Of a DNA stretch of 64,000 nucleotides, positions 43,556-52,779 are shown in pieces. Position 1 is the stretch's first letter. Each line of letters begins with the position of its first letter. A program made the translations under genes and the position numbers. The notes under the pieces are model-generated. The model was given only the letters and a program-made list of their open reading frames with translations. It made no database searches and was not told where the DNA came from. Origin of the DNA: Halovulum sp039190275 (lineage in GTDB: Bacteria > Pseudomonadota > Alphaproteobacteria > Rhodobacterales > Rhodobacteraceae); NCBI GenBank assembly GCA_039190275.1, contig JBCCYF010000004.1, positions 11,331 through 75,330 on the forward strand, given 5' to 3'.

Positions 43556-44206
43556 CTATACAACATCCTCGGGGCACAGGGTTCCTTCCTGCGAGTCGGG
43601 ATAGCCTGCCAAACCGCCATCAATGGGAATAATCCGAACAAAGCGGGGGCGCGACACGATGCTGACGTTCAGGTCCGTGGGTGCGAAGCCCGCCCAGGAG
43701 ACAATTGGCTCCCAATAGGAATACACATCTGCCAGGATGACCGAATCATTGTCCGACATGGTCGGCATCAGGTTAAGGGGTATATCCGCATCCGACATTG
43801 GCAACAGCCGCGGATCAATGTCGTCATCCTCATCCGCGATCGCCTCAAGATAGGTGTCATCGCCAAGGTATGACCATAGCACCCTATGGCTTGTCCCGTT
43901 GAAGCAGATGCTGCTAAGCCGCAACCAGCCGTCGGCCGTGCGGCGCTGTGGAAGCATCAACTTGTGCGCATCAAAAATCTCGACCAATTGCGCTTCGGTC
44001 GGGTTTTCGTAGCGGCTTGTGATGTCCGAGACGGTGTAGGCGATTTTCGACATCTGACTTTTCGCGCGGAACGCGTCAAACCAGACGAAACTGGCGCCGA
44101 GCCAAAGGGCGAGCATCGGAAACACCAGCACGAACTCGACCGAAACGGCCGCGTCCTCGTTGTGGCGCCAGGCGTGCAGCCGGGCTTTGAGCTTTCGGAA
44201 CATCAT
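43556..44206 (-). CDS. TadE/TadF-like pilus assembly pseudopilin
   Basis: This 216-residue protein has a short basic N-terminus followed by EDAAVSVEFVLVFPMLALWL, the TadE-type pseudopilin cleavage and helix region with the conserved Glu of the helix (VEFV). The remaining 170 residues are extracytoplasmic and variable. It follows a second TadE-like gene by three bases on the same strand, and both follow a TadG-like gene. Together they form a minor-pilin set of the Tad (tight adherence) pilus. The core secretion genes are not in this window. Confidence 0.8.
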   Translation of the reverse strand: MMFRKLKARLHAWRHNEDAAVSVEFVLVFPMLALWLGASFVWFDAFRAKSQMSKIAYTVSDITSRYENPTEAQLVEIFDAHKLMLPQRRTADGWLRLSSICFNGTSHRVLWSYLGDDTYLEAIADEDDDIDPRLLPMSDADIPLNLMPTMSDNDSVILADVYSYWEPIVSWAGFAPTDLNVSIVSRPRFVRIIPIDGGLAGYPDSQEGTLCPEDVV

Positions 44207-44209
44207 GGC

Positions 44210-44740
44210 TTAAATCGGCTCGTTCATGAAGGCGGAGTAGGATATCATCTGATGCGCGCCCGTCGCCGTATCCTTGGGCAGCAGGAGGCCGAACTCCAGG
44301 CCCGGAAGCATCGGATCAACGTTGGAGCAGGCCCGAATGAACATAATCTCCGAACGCAGGTTCTTGCTCGGGTCCACATTCAGAACCGGGTTTGGCGTCT
44401 CCTCGTTCCGAGGAAAGCAGTTCGCCTGCGGGTTGAATTCACCCAAAGGCACAAGTTCGACGACCAGGGTTGTTTCACAGGCCGGCAGTATCTTTGAGTG
44501 CAAGCAGATGCTGTTGCGGATCTTGTCATGCGAAACGGGGTCCATCAGACCAAGACGAACCTCGCGGACAGTGATGTCCAGCCCGCGATCGAGCATCATG
44601 TAGCGTGTCATGAGCCAGCCCGACTCTATCACCCCAAACACAAGGGCGATCACCGCCGGAAAGATAATCACGAACTCGACGGTGCTTGAACCGTCCTCTT
44701 GACGCCGGAACGCTTTCAGGCGTTGAAGAAACCTGGTCAT
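44210..44740 (-). CDS. TadE-like pilus assembly pseudopilin
   Basis: This 176-residue protein has the TadE signature EDGSSTVEFVIIFPAVIALV directly after a basic N-terminus (TRFLQRLKAFRRQ). The conserved Glu in TVEFVI lies about five residues after the probable processing site. The C-terminal part is likely outside the cytoplasmic membrane. The ATG overlaps the stop of the TadG-like gene by four bases, so the two are translationally coupled. It differs clearly from its downstream neighbour, so the pair did not arise by recent duplication. Confidence 0.83.
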   Translation of the reverse strand: MTRFLQRLKAFRRQEDGSSTVEFVIIFPAVIALVFGVIESGWLMTRYMMLDRGLDITVREVRLGLMDPVSHDKIRNSICLHSKILPACETTLVVELVPLGEFNPQANCFPRNEETPNPVLNVDPSKNLRSEIMFIRACSNVDPMLPGLEFGLLLPKDTATGAHQMISYSAFMNEPI

Positions 44741-46368
44741 GAGCTGCTGCTCGTGAGCTTGAGCTTCTCAATGTCATCGGCGATGGCGTCAAAGGACTCC
44801 TGCAAATTCTCGGCCGTTGCATTAAAGAAGCGTGTCGATGTACCAGCACACTCCAGCAACGCGCGGTTTGCGTCACTACCGGCGAGGAACCCAATGCTAT
44901 AGATTACAATGCTCTCGGCGCGGGCTGCTTTGCAGATTTCAAAAAGGCGGGCGTCCCCGCGGCGGATACTATCGCCGCTGTCGTCGATCGTGTTGACGCC
45001 ATTGAAGGTGAGAAATTCGCCCTCGGTATTGTTGCAGGCGATGTTGTTCACTGGATAGACTTCCGCGTCACCTTCCGCGCTTTCAGTACAGCGGCTTCCA
45101 ATATTGTTGCCGTCTTCATTGGCGCGGTTTGGACGATTGTCTTTCCAGTAGTTGTGGCTCCCGAGAGTGCCGACAGGTCCCAGATAGTCAGCATCGTCCA
45201 TACGTGGAAGCCATGTGTTACGACCATCCGACATAACAACAACGACCTTGACAACGTCGGCCGGATTGTAGTCACGCGGCAGACCGGAAAACAAGTTCGG
45301 CACCACACCATCGGTAATCAGGCCGTCAATGACCGGGCGCATTCCCGGGTCCAGCATGGCCACACCCCATTTCACGCCCATGTAAACCGAGGTGAGGTTT
45401 TCCTCACCCATGTTTGCGATGCGAAGATTGATTGCGGCCTCATCGTTGCTGACGGGCATAATGTTGTTTTCGGGTCCCGAGCAGCTGTTGACCGCGCGTG
45501 CTTCCGTATGTGCCTGAGTATTCATCCACTTGAAGTGCTGATACTGCTTGATCGCGTCGGTCGAGTTGATCGCGCGCTGGGTATAGTCCGAATTCGCAAA
45601 ATCGACGCAGTAACTCAGATCGTGCTTTCCGTCGGCGTTGGGTCCAACCATATTGGTAAACTTCGCTGCCATTTCGGGCGACATCGAAACCTGGTGGGAA
45701 TAGGGCACCAGGTTGAACGTCCGCCGCCGCTTGTCCGCAGTGGTATCGCCAGCCATCACATTGGTAACGAAGGCCTGTGCCTCGCGCTTCAGAATTGTGA
45801 CGCGTGTCTCGGTTACTTCAGGCAGGTCGGCGCCATCATCATCCTTCGGCGTATAGGTCACGCTGTTGTCGGGGTTGAACATGGACCCCGAGATATCCAG
45901 CACCAGTGAAATCTCAATTTCATTGCGCGACTGTTTCGCGATGGATACCGCCGGCACGCGCATGGAATTAATTCCCATGATCCTCAGGAAGTACGTCCGC
46001 ATGTCATATGTGGCGGTCGCGGCAACGCGCTTTTCCGTCATGGTTTCGGTGTAGTCGACATCCACAACCGGGTTGGCACCAAATGCCCGCGACTTCATGT
46101 ATTCTTCGACGAGCGCCTGATATTCGTCATCGAGTTCACCGTCATCGCTGACGTCCCCGATCTGATCCACGTAGTTTTGGTTGAATGCGGCGGCCGCAAG
46201 AACGCCACGATCCAGCGCGTTCTGCAAATCGGCCCGTGCCGTCTCGTGCCGGATGAAGTCCACGGCCATTCCTGCGGCGAGGATCATGAACACGAACATG
46301 ATAACAACGAAGGCAAGGACGCTTCCGCGCTCATCCTGCTCAAACTTCCGAAGTTTACTCAATAACAT
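44737..46368 (-). CDS. TadG-like pilus assembly protein with von Willebrand A domain
   Basis: This is a 543-residue protein. The N-terminal membrane segment is DERGSVLAFVVIMFVFMILA (residues 12-31), typical of TadG/pseudopilin-like proteins. A von Willebrand factor A domain begins at about residue 150 with the metal-binding motif LVLDISGSMFN (DxSGS at 158-162). The region from about 350 has VVVMSDGRNTW, the fourth vWA strand. It heads the three-gene unit with the two TadE-like genes. The 248 bases upstream (46369-46616) are AT-richer, hold no gene and probably contain its promoter. Confidence 0.87.
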   Translation of the reverse strand: MLLSKLRKFEQDERGSVLAFVVIMFVFMILAAGMAVDFIRHETARADLQNALDRGVLAAAAFNQNYVDQIGDVSDDGELDDEYQALVEEYMKSRAFGANPVVDVDYTETMTEKRVAATATYDMRTYFLRIMGINSMRVPAVSIAKQSRNEIEISLVLDISGSMFNPDNSVTYTPKDDDGADLPEVTETRVTILKREAQAFVTNVMAGDTTADKRRRTFNLVPYSHQVSMSPEMAAKFTNMVGPNADGKHDLSYCVDFANSDYTQRAINSTDAIKQYQHFKWMNTQAHTEARAVNSCSGPENNIMPVSNDEAAINLRIANMGEENLTSVYMGVKWGVAMLDPGMRPVIDGLITDGVVPNLFSGLPRDYNPADVVKVVVVMSDGRNTWLPRMDDADYLGPVGTLGSHNYWKDNRPNRANEDGNNIGSRCTESAEGDAEVYPVNNIACNNTEGEFLTFNGVNTIDDSGDSIRRGDARLFEICKAARAESIVIYSIGFLAGSDANRALLECAGTSTRFFNATAENLQESFDAIADDIEKLKLTSSSS

Positions 46369-46616
46369 CGCAACCCCCGTTCAAAGGTCAGAGGCCCCCA
46401 CAAGGCCCTTTTGGTCCCACACTCATGCCGCAAAGTCAACGCGGCCTGATTACATTCAAAAGTCAAAATTATTAAGGACTTACGAATAAACCAGACGATT
46501 CAACGTTATATACTGCACCCCATATGTGTACTGGTATTACGGCCACATTATGATTTTGGCAACAAAGCGCCAACTATGACCGGAATCATACGCGTTTCCG
46601 CCTTAGGAACAGTTAC

Positions 46617-47849
46617 TCACAGTACAGATTCGGCCTGTTTAAGTCGCAATTTCTCGTCTTCGAGCCATCCGCGCCGAATTGGCACCCGATCCTGATGGCG
46701 CGCGAGAATCAGATGAAACACGAATATCCGGTCATGGCGGAAGCTGGCCTCGGAGGCGGCCAGATAAATCTCCCACATGCGCACGAACCGCTCATCGAAA
46801 GTCTCCAGCGCCAGAACGGCCTCGCGGTTGGCCAGGAACCGCTCGCGCCACAGGCGGGTGGTCTCCGCATAGTGCAGTGGCAGGATCTCGATATCCTTGA
46901 TCAGCAGACCCGCCTTCTCGACCGCGGGCAAGACCTCGGACAGCGCGGGCACATAGCCGCCCGGGAAAATATACTTGTCGCCAAAGGGGTGTGAATAGGC
47001 CGAGGGTTTGGTCCGCCCCATGGAATGGATTACTGCGGTGCCGCGCTTGTCCAACACCTGTCCGACCTTCGCAAAATAGGCATCCATCTGGCGCAAACCG
47101 ACATGTTCGAGCATCCCGATAGAAACAACATGATCGAAGGATTGCGTCACTTCGCGATAGTCAGTGATCTGCACGTCGAACCGATCCTCGACGCCCGCCG
47201 ACCGTGCGCGGTCCCGTGCAACGCGGGCCTGTTCTTTCGACAAGGTGATGCCGGTGGTGTTGAGCCCCGCCACGCGGCTTAGGTACAGGCCCATCCCGCC
47301 CCAGCCGCATCCGATGTCCAGCGCCGATGCGCCGGGTGTACTCAGAAGCTTTCCGGCGATGTGCCGCTGTTTGGCGCGTTGTGCGTCCTCAAGGCTCTGA
47401 CCCTCGTACTCGAAATAGGCGCAGCTGTAGTTCATGTCCGCGTCCAGAAACAGACGGTAGAGCTTCTCGTCCAGGTCATAATGGTGCGCGATATTTGCCC
47501 GCGCCGCCGCCAGACCCGCGCGCCTGCGGACGCCGGCCCGCAGGCTGCGCCAGAGATGACGGGCAATCGCCCCCTTTGTGGCGACACGGGTGTTGGCATT
47601 GCGTTTGGTCAGAGTAAGGAAGTCATAGATTGTGCCCTCTTCAACGATCAGCCGACCCTCCATGTACATCTCGCCCACCGCGAGCATTGGGTCGTTGCCG
47701 ATGGCCTTGAGCGCATCGTCATCCGCGATCCGAACGGCCACACGTTCCGGTCCGGGCCCGTAGGTCTCGCGCCGACCCGACGGGTATTCGACCGCAAGTT
47801 GTCCTGTGCCCATCATGCGTGTGAACAGGCGGTGCAAAGTGTGTTCCAT
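46617..47849 (-). CDS. cfa: Cyclopropane-fatty-acyl-phospholipid synthase
   Basis: This 410-residue SAM-dependent enzyme adds a methylene bridge to unsaturated acyl chains of membrane phospholipids. The N-terminal lipid-binding domain includes LAVGEMYMEGRLIVEEGTIY. The catalytic domain starts with HYDLDEKLYRLFLD, has the SAM motif ALDIGCGWGGMGLYL and GITLSKEQ, and carries the bicarbonate-site segments GMLEHVG and KYIFPGGYVP. The ATG at 47849 was chosen over 47915 because the family starts near MEHTLHRLF. It is divergent from aspS. Confidence 0.93.
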   Translation of the reverse strand: MEHTLHRLFTRMMGTGQLAVEYPSGRRETYGPGPERVAVRIADDDALKAIGNDPMLAVGEMYMEGRLIVEEGTIYDFLTLTKRNANTRVATKGAIARHLWRSLRAGVRRRAGLAAARANIAHHYDLDEKLYRLFLDADMNYSCAYFEYEGQSLEDAQRAKQRHIAGKLLSTPGASALDIGCGWGGMGLYLSRVAGLNTTGITLSKEQARVARDRARSAGVEDRFDVQITDYREVTQSFDHVVSIGMLEHVGLRQMDAYFAKVGQVLDKRGTAVIHSMGRTKPSAYSHPFGDKYIFPGGYVPALSEVLPAVEKAGLLIKDIEILPLHYAETTRLWRERFLANREAVLALETFDERFVRMWEIYLAASEASFRHDRIFVFHLILARHQDRVPIRRGWLEDEKLRLKQAESVL

Positions 47850-47915
47850 GCGGGTGTTTAGGCCTCCGCCGCGCAAAAGCGCAAGTGCACCGGCCCCGGC
47901 GCGCGCAGACCGCAC

Positions 47916-47944
47916 TTGACTTATCCCGGTCTTCCTTGTGTATC
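47916..47944 (+). promoter_or_regulatory. Probable sigma-70 promoter of aspS
   Basis: TTGACT (47916-47921) and TGTATC (47939-47944) are spaced by 17 bases, 31 bases before the aspS start codon. The -35 matches five of six consensus bases; the -10 is weak. Confidence 0.45.
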
Positions 47945-47974
47945 GGCCCCGGACAAAACCCGGAGCACCCCCAG

Positions 47975-49750
47975 ATGCACGCCTATCGCAGCCACACTTG
48001 TGCGGAACTCACCAGCGCCGAGGTTGGACAAACCGTCCGCCTGTCCGGCTGGGTCCACCGGGTACGGGATCACGGTGGGCTGCTGTTTATCGATCTGCGG
48101 GACCACTATGGAATGACGCAAGTGCTGGCAGACCCGGACAGCCCGGTATTTGCACAGGTGGAAGCAGTTCGCTCGGAGTGGGTGATCCGCATCGACGGGG
48201 AGGTCAAGGCGCGGGACGCGGACCTGGTCAACCCAAATATTCCGACCGGTGAGATCGAGGTTTTTATCCGAGACATTGAGGTCCTGGGGGCCGCGGGGGA
48301 GCTTCCCCTGCCGGTGTTCGGGGATCTGGAATACCCCGAAGAGACCCGGCTGACCTATCGCTACCTCGATCTGCGGCGCGAGGGGCTTCACCGCAAGATC
48401 ATGCTTCGCAGCCAGGTCGTGCAAAGTCTGCGAAAGCGCATGTGGGATATCGGCTTTACCGAGTTTCAGACACCGATCATTACCGCGTCATCGCCCGAAG
48501 GCGCGCGCGACTTTCTTGTCCCGAGCCGGATCCACCCGGGCAAATTTTATGCCCTGCCGCAGGCGCCGCAGCAGTTCAAGCAGATGACGATGGTTGCCGG
48601 TTTCGACAAGTATTTCCAGATCGCGCCGTGCTTTCGCGATGAGGATCCAAGGGCAGACCGATCCCCGACCGACTTCTATCAGTTGGACCTGGAAATGAGT
48701 TTCGTCGAGCAGGAGGACGTGTTTCAGACGATTGAACCCGTGCTGCTGGACACGTTTGAGCAGTTCGCCGGCGGCCGTACCGTAAACCGTCAGATCCCGC
48801 GGATCAGCTACAAGGACGCAGCACTCTGGTACGGCTCGGACAAGCCTGACCTGCGCAACCCGCTTAAAATGCAAGTGGTCAGCGATCACTTTGCCGGATC
48901 CGGGTTCGCGATTTTCGCGCGTTTGTTGGAGCAGGAGGGGACGCAAATCCGGGCAATCCCGGCGCCCGGCGGCGGCAGCCGCAAATTCTGCGACAGGATG
49001 AACAAATATGCGCAGGGCGAGGGTCTTCCGGGGATGGGATACATCTTCTGGCGGGCGGGCGAGGACGGAATGGAGGCCGCCGGGCCGCTGGCCAAGAACA
49101 TCGGTCCGGAACGAACCGAGGCGATCCGACAGCAACTGGGGCTTGATGTTGGCGATGCCGCCTTTTTCTTGGGCGGCACGCCTGAAAGCTTTGAAGCTGT
49201 GGCGGGGCGCGCCCGCAACGTCATCGGTGTTGAGCTGGGTCTAACCGACCAGAACCGGTTCGAATTTGCCTGGATCGTCGATTTTCCGATGTACGAGCGT
49301 GATGAGGCTACCGGCAAGATCGACTTCGAGCATAATCCCTTTTCCATGCCCCAGGGCGGGCTTCAGGCTTTGAACGGTGACCCGCTGGCGGTGATCGGCT
49401 ACCAATACGATCTGGCCTGCAACGGCTATGAATTGGTCTCCGGCGCGATCCGGAACCACAAGCCCGAGATCATGTTCCGCGCGTTCGAGATTGCCGGATA
49501 TGGTCCGGAGGAGGTCGAAAAAAGGTTTGGCGGAATGCTGGGCGCCTTTAAGTATGGCGCGCCGCCGCATGGCGGATGTGCCGCCGGTATTGACCGGATC
49601 GTCATGCTGCTGGCCGACGAGCAGAACATCCGCGAGGTTATCATGTTCCCGATGAACCAGCGCGCCGAGGATCTGATGCTTGGCGGTCCATCCGAGCCGA
49701 CGAACGAACAATTGCGCGAGCTAGGCCTGCGTATCCTTCCGCAAAGCTGA
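47975..49750 (+). CDS. aspS: Aspartyl-tRNA synthetase
   Basis: AspS charges tRNA(Asp), and in some alphaproteobacteria also tRNA(Asn). This 591-residue class IIb synthetase has the N-terminal OB-fold anticodon domain (VRLSGWVHRVRDHGGLLFID), motif 2 in CFRDEDPRADRSPTDFYQLD, the bacterial GAD insertion domain (about 280-410) and motif 3 in GIDRIVMLLADEQNIREVI. The ATG at 47975 with GGAG upstream gives the E. coli length. Whether it discriminates Asp from Asn tRNA cannot be read off here. Confidence 0.97.
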   Translation: MHAYRSHTCAELTSAEVGQTVRLSGWVHRVRDHGGLLFIDLRDHYGMTQVLADPDSPVFAQVEAVRSEWVIRIDGEVKARDADLVNPNIPTGEIEVFIRDIEVLGAAGELPLPVFGDLEYPEETRLTYRYLDLRREGLHRKIMLRSQVVQSLRKRMWDIGFTEFQTPIITASSPEGARDFLVPSRIHPGKFYALPQAPQQFKQMTMVAGFDKYFQIAPCFRDEDPRADRSPTDFYQLDLEMSFVEQEDVFQTIEPVLLDTFEQFAGGRTVNRQIPRISYKDAALWYGSDKPDLRNPLKMQVVSDHFAGSGFAIFARLLEQEGTQIRAIPAPGGGSRKFCDRMNKYAQGEGLPGMGYIFWRAGEDGMEAAGPLAKNIGPERTEAIRQQLGLDVGDAAFFLGGTPESFEAVAGRARNVIGVELGLTDQNRFEFAWIVDFPMYERDEATGKIDFEHNPFSMPQGGLQALNGDPLAVIGYQYDLACNGYELVSGAIRNHKPEIMFRAFEIAGYGPEEVEKRFGGMLGAFKYGAPPHGGCAAGIDRIVMLLADEQNIREVIMFPMNQRAEDLMLGGPSEPTNEQLRELGLRILPQS

Positions 49751-49790
49751 TCCCGGCGCATAGCGGGGAGGACACTGTGTTCAGCCTGGC

Positions 49791-50912
49791 CTACTCCATA
49801 AACAAGTCGGTGCGCGAGCCCAGGTTCCGGGGGCGGGGAACACCCGGCGCCAATCGATACCGTATCGTGTCATAGGTTCCCGCTCCGTCGGGCAAGCGCA
49901 AAGATCGAAGAATGCGAAACATCATAGGCGACCGCCCCCGCCAGATACCATCCAACTCCAGGCGGTAGTTCATGTCTCCGACAATGAAGGTCATGCCATC
50001 CTCGGGCATATCCCCCGTTATCCGCATATTGCCCAGGACAATCGTCCCGTCCGCCGTTGGAAATACCTCTTTGACCCGTGCATCGATGGAGACCACCTCA
50101 AGGGACCCGCGTTCGACCAATTGGGCCAGCCCGGCGACGGTTGGAAGTACCTCAGGCTCCTTAACCGGGTGGGTCGCAATGACATCGGCGGGGTCAATTT
50201 GCACAACACCCCCCGGGTACCGGCGCAGAAAGGCACGCCACACCGCGCCGGCCCGTCCGCCAAGGTCCACGCGCAATCCGTTTGGATAAGCATGCCCAAC
50301 GGTGTCCGATCCGTCGCCAAGGTCCACCTGACTATAGATTGACTGCGGCAACCAACGCGTACCGGAGTGTCCGGTCAGCGCCGCGAACCGTTCCGCGTTT
50401 TGGCTGGCCTGCGCGCTCTCGGACCAGCCTTGCCCGGCGCATGCTGCCCCACCGAGCAGACTAACCCGCTGCGGCGGCAGGCCTGCGATACCCGTGACGT
50501 CTGTCAGGATCATCGCGCTTGCGATCCGATCGGTGGCGCCCTGCAAGCGGGCAACCACCGGGCTTCTGCTGCTTAACGCCAACACCAGGAGTGTTTCGCC
50601 GTCAGGCACATGGACATCTACAACCGTGGTTAGCGGGCCCTTGTCGCCGAAGGTCGCGGTCGAGATGGCACGCCCGCGGCTCACGTCCAGGCCAATCACC
50701 TCGGCCGCGACGGGAATCGGACCGACACGGCAGGCGGAAGTTTGCCCAACACCACGGTTTGGCAGGCCTAGGATCAGTCCAACACACACCGCCAGGCCAA
50801 CGCGCGTGAGTGTATGAATGACATGGGACAAATGATTCGGTCCGTTTCGGCTGCGTGTGCCCGTCTTCTCGGCCGGGATCGAATATCTATCGAATTTGTC
50901 GAAAGAATGCAT
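49791..50912 (-). CDS. Exported protein of unknown function
   Basis: I do not recognise this protein of 373 residues. A hydrophobic segment near residues 38-50 (VGLAVCVGLILGL) could be a signal peptide or anchor, preceded by an unusually long polar stretch, so the true start may be further in. The mature part has no membrane helix; segments such as TTVVDVHVPDGETLLVLALS and GDMNYRLELDGIWRGRSPMM suggest beta structure. The start at 50912 follows AGAGG at a wide spacing of eleven bases; 51005 is a further alternative. It converges with aspS, and a CtrA-type site lies 139 bp upstream. Confidence 0.55.
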   Translation of the reverse strand: MHSFDKFDRYSIPAEKTGTRSRNGPNHLSHVIHTLTRVGLAVCVGLILGLPNRGVGQTSACRVGPIPVAAEVIGLDVSRGRAISTATFGDKGPLTTVVDVHVPDGETLLVLALSSRSPVVARLQGATDRIASAMILTDVTGIAGLPPQRVSLLGGAACAGQGWSESAQASQNAERFAALTGHSGTRWLPQSIYSQVDLGDGSDTVGHAYPNGLRVDLGGRAGAVWRAFLRRYPGGVVQIDPADVIATHPVKEPEVLPTVAGLAQLVERGSLEVVSIDARVKEVFPTADGTIVLGNMRITGDMPEDGMTFIVGDMNYRLELDGIWRGRSPMMFRILRSLRLPDGAGTYDTIRYRLAPGVPRPRNLGSRTDLFME

Positions 50913-51050
50913 CGGCTTAAATACCTCTATGCCCGGTCTGAATCCACCGGTGCCGAACATTACTTGTCGGGAAATCCCGGCGAAACTGTGGCAATAAGGA
51001 TACATATATACTGATGTAATTACGTGGTTGTTAGGGTTGCGGGGTAAGGC

Positions 51051-51065
51051 TTAACCATTTGTTAA
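51051..51065 (+). promoter_or_regulatory. CtrA-type binding site TTAA-N7-TTAA
   Basis: TTAACCATTTGTTAA matches the gapped CtrA consensus TTAA-N7-TTAA exactly, in an AT-rich island between the unknown exported gene (start 50912, minus strand) and the 36-residue ORF (start 51220, plus strand). The 50913-51219 interval contains no other gene I can support. CtrA is the cell-cycle and motility response regulator of alphaproteobacteria. Confidence 0.5.
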
Positions 51066-51219
51066 TAATTAATAATAGCGAATCTACTGCCTTAACGAAC
51101 TGATAAAGTGTTGCGTTCGAACCCCTAAATTGTGCTGGGATTCTGGTGAAAGGATGGTATAAGGCAATACAGCGTGGGGGCGCTGGTCTTGAGTGGTAGT
51201 TAATCGTGTGAGGGGTCCA

Positions 51220-51330
51220 ATGACCAATTCTACTGAAGTGATGGATATCGTTCGGATGTCGGTGATCGGCGCGCTTGTGCTGGTACTGGTCAGCGCTACA
51301 CTTGGTGTGACCCCGGCCGCGATATTCTAA
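51220..51330 (+). CDS. Putative 36-residue single-helix membrane protein
   Basis: This short ORF starts at ATG 51220, four bases after a GAGGGG-like ribosome binding site (GAGGGGT at 51210-51216). It encodes 36 residues with one hydrophobic helix, SVIGALVLVLVSATLGV, a polar N-terminus and a Pro-containing end. The length and hydrophobic pattern fit a small membrane protein, but no family is recognised. It lies alone between a CtrA-type site and convergent truB. Support rests on the ribosome binding site and helix only. Confidence 0.45.
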   Translation: MTNSTEVMDIVRMSVIGALVLVLVSATLGVTPAAIF

Positions 51331-51363
51331 ACCCGTCAAGACTTTAGGTTTTGCAGGTCTCAG

Positions 51364-52269
51364 TCAGCCGTCACGTGGTTCGATGAACACGCGTGACGGC
51401 TGAAAATCACCCGACAGGTAGGTGCCAAGCGCAATCGGCGTGCCGTCGATTGAGGCCCAGGCGACATCACCCGGACCTGCGTCGGTGCTTTGGACCGGCG
51501 CTTTATTCCCGTTTTTGAGCCGGCCCTCGAACACAGCATCTACCTGACACTCCCGCAGGTCGGCCAAACCAAAGGCGAGCGGTTTAAGCGCGTCCCGTAC
51601 CGCGTCTGATGTGACATCATCGTGCCAGACCAGGGCGTCGCGGATGTGAAATGGCCCGCTCCACACGCGGCGCAACCGCAGTGTGTGACCCAAACACTCC
51701 AGTTTTTCCCCTATATCGCGCGAAATCGCGCGCACATATCCGCCCTTGCCGCATACAAGGTGAAAATCCGCGGCATCGGTACCTGCGTTCGTGAGTTCGA
51801 GCGTCTCAACAAACAGCGGCCGGCTGGCAAGGTCCGGCGCCGCGCCTTGTCGGGCCAGATCATAGGCCCGTTTGCCCGCCACATGCACAGCCGAAAATGT
51901 TGGCGGTACCTGCTCGATCTTGCCTATGAACTGCGGCAGCACCGCGCGTATCTGCTCAGCACTTGGTCGGCTGTCTCGCCGCTCAAGAACCGTCCCGCTG
52001 GCATCGTCGGTATCGGTCGACGCCCCCCAGGTGACCGTAAAGTCATACGCCTTAAGCGCGTCAGTGATGTGCGACAGGACCTTGGTCGCCTCGCCCAACG
52101 CGACGACAAGCAGGCCGGTTGCATCAGGGTCAAGCGTCCCGGCATGCCCAGCTTTCTGCGCACCCAAAAGCCAACGGATCTTGTTGGTTACCGCGGTGGA
52201 TGTGACACCGGTCGGCTTGTCGACCAACACCCAGCCGGTGACCGGCGCACCCCTTTTACGGCGCGCCAT
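51364..52269 (-). CDS. truB: tRNA pseudouridine-55 synthase TruB
   Basis: TruB converts U55 to pseudouridine in the T-loop of tRNAs. The 301-residue protein has the N-terminal GWVLVDKPTGVTSTAV, the catalytic aspartate in GHAGTLDPDATGLLVV (D47), and the KAYDFTVTWG and CGKGGYVRAISRDIG motifs. The C-terminal part forms the PUA-like domain. The ATG at 52269 lies inside the end of rbfA (14-base overlap), and the two are cotranscribed from the promoter at 52697-52725; rbfA-truB is a widespread order in ribosome-maturation operons. Confidence 0.95.
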   Translation of the reverse strand: MARRKRGAPVTGWVLVDKPTGVTSTAVTNKIRWLLGAQKAGHAGTLDPDATGLLVVALGEATKVLSHITDALKAYDFTVTWGASTDTDDASGTVLERRDSRPSAEQIRAVLPQFIGKIEQVPPTFSAVHVAGKRAYDLARQGAAPDLASRPLFVETLELTNAGTDAADFHLVCGKGGYVRAISRDIGEKLECLGHTLRLRRVWSGPFHIRDALVWHDDVTSDAVRDALKPLAFGLADLRECQVDAVFEGRLKNGNKAPVQSTDAGPGDVAWASIDGTPIALGTYLSGDFQPSRVFIEPRDG

Positions 52270-52675
52270 TGCCCTTGTCCCCGGGCGCCAAATCCCGCAT
52301 GACATCAGGGTCAGACAACAGCCGCCTTGTGGCATCCATCTGATCGAAGCTGGTGTCGACCACAAACTTCAGCTGGGGTGAGAACCTTAGTGCCACGGCG
52401 CGATTGACCTGTCGCCGCAACTCGGTTCGGTTGTTGTTCAGAGCGTCGATAACGTCTTCCGCGCCAGAGCCGCCCAGCGGAAGCACATAGACAGTCGCGG
52501 TTCGCAGATCGGGCGTAGTCCGCACTTCGCCAACCGTAACGGACGTCCGTTCGAGCGCGGGGTCGAACAACTCCCCCCGGGCGAGCACGTCCGACAGTGC
52601 GCGGCGGATCAACTCACCCACGCGCAATTGCCTCTGACTGGGTCCCGAGGCTCCGGTATGTGCGTTGCGTGCCAT
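52256..52675 (-). CDS. rbfA: Ribosome-binding factor A (RbfA)
   Basis: This 139-residue single KH-type domain protein assists 16S rRNA 5'-end maturation on the 30S subunit. Features are the N-terminal RVGELIRRALSDVLARGE, the central VTVGEVRTTPDLRTATVYV and LRRQVNRAVALRFSPQLKFV, all RbfA-typical. The ATG at 52675 with AGGGAAGG upstream gives the standard length; 52699 is not needed. Its 3' end overlaps truB. A candidate promoter starts 22 bases upstream. Confidence 0.95.
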   Translation of the reverse strand: MARNAHTGASGPSQRQLRVGELIRRALSDVLARGELFDPALERTSVTVGEVRTTPDLRTATVYVLPLGGSGAEDVIDALNNNRTELRRQVNRAVALRFSPQLKFVVDTSFDQMDATRRLLSDPDVMRDLAPGDKGNGAP

Positions 52676-52696
52676 GGTGCCTTCCCTTCGCCGCCC

Positions 52697-52725
52697 CATT
52701 TAAGCGGTGTCAGGGGCTTTGCCAA
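52697..52725 (-). promoter_or_regulatory. Probable sigma-70 promoter of rbfA-truB
   Basis: On the minus strand, TTGGCA (52725-52720) and TAAATG (52702-52697) are separated by exactly 17 bases. The start codon of rbfA is at 52675, giving a leader of about 15 bases. The match is good but unproven. Confidence 0.55.
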
Positions 52726-52779
52726 GCCGCATGATCGGGGCTAAGGCTGAGCGGGTCGGCGGACCCTGGGGGAGTACTC

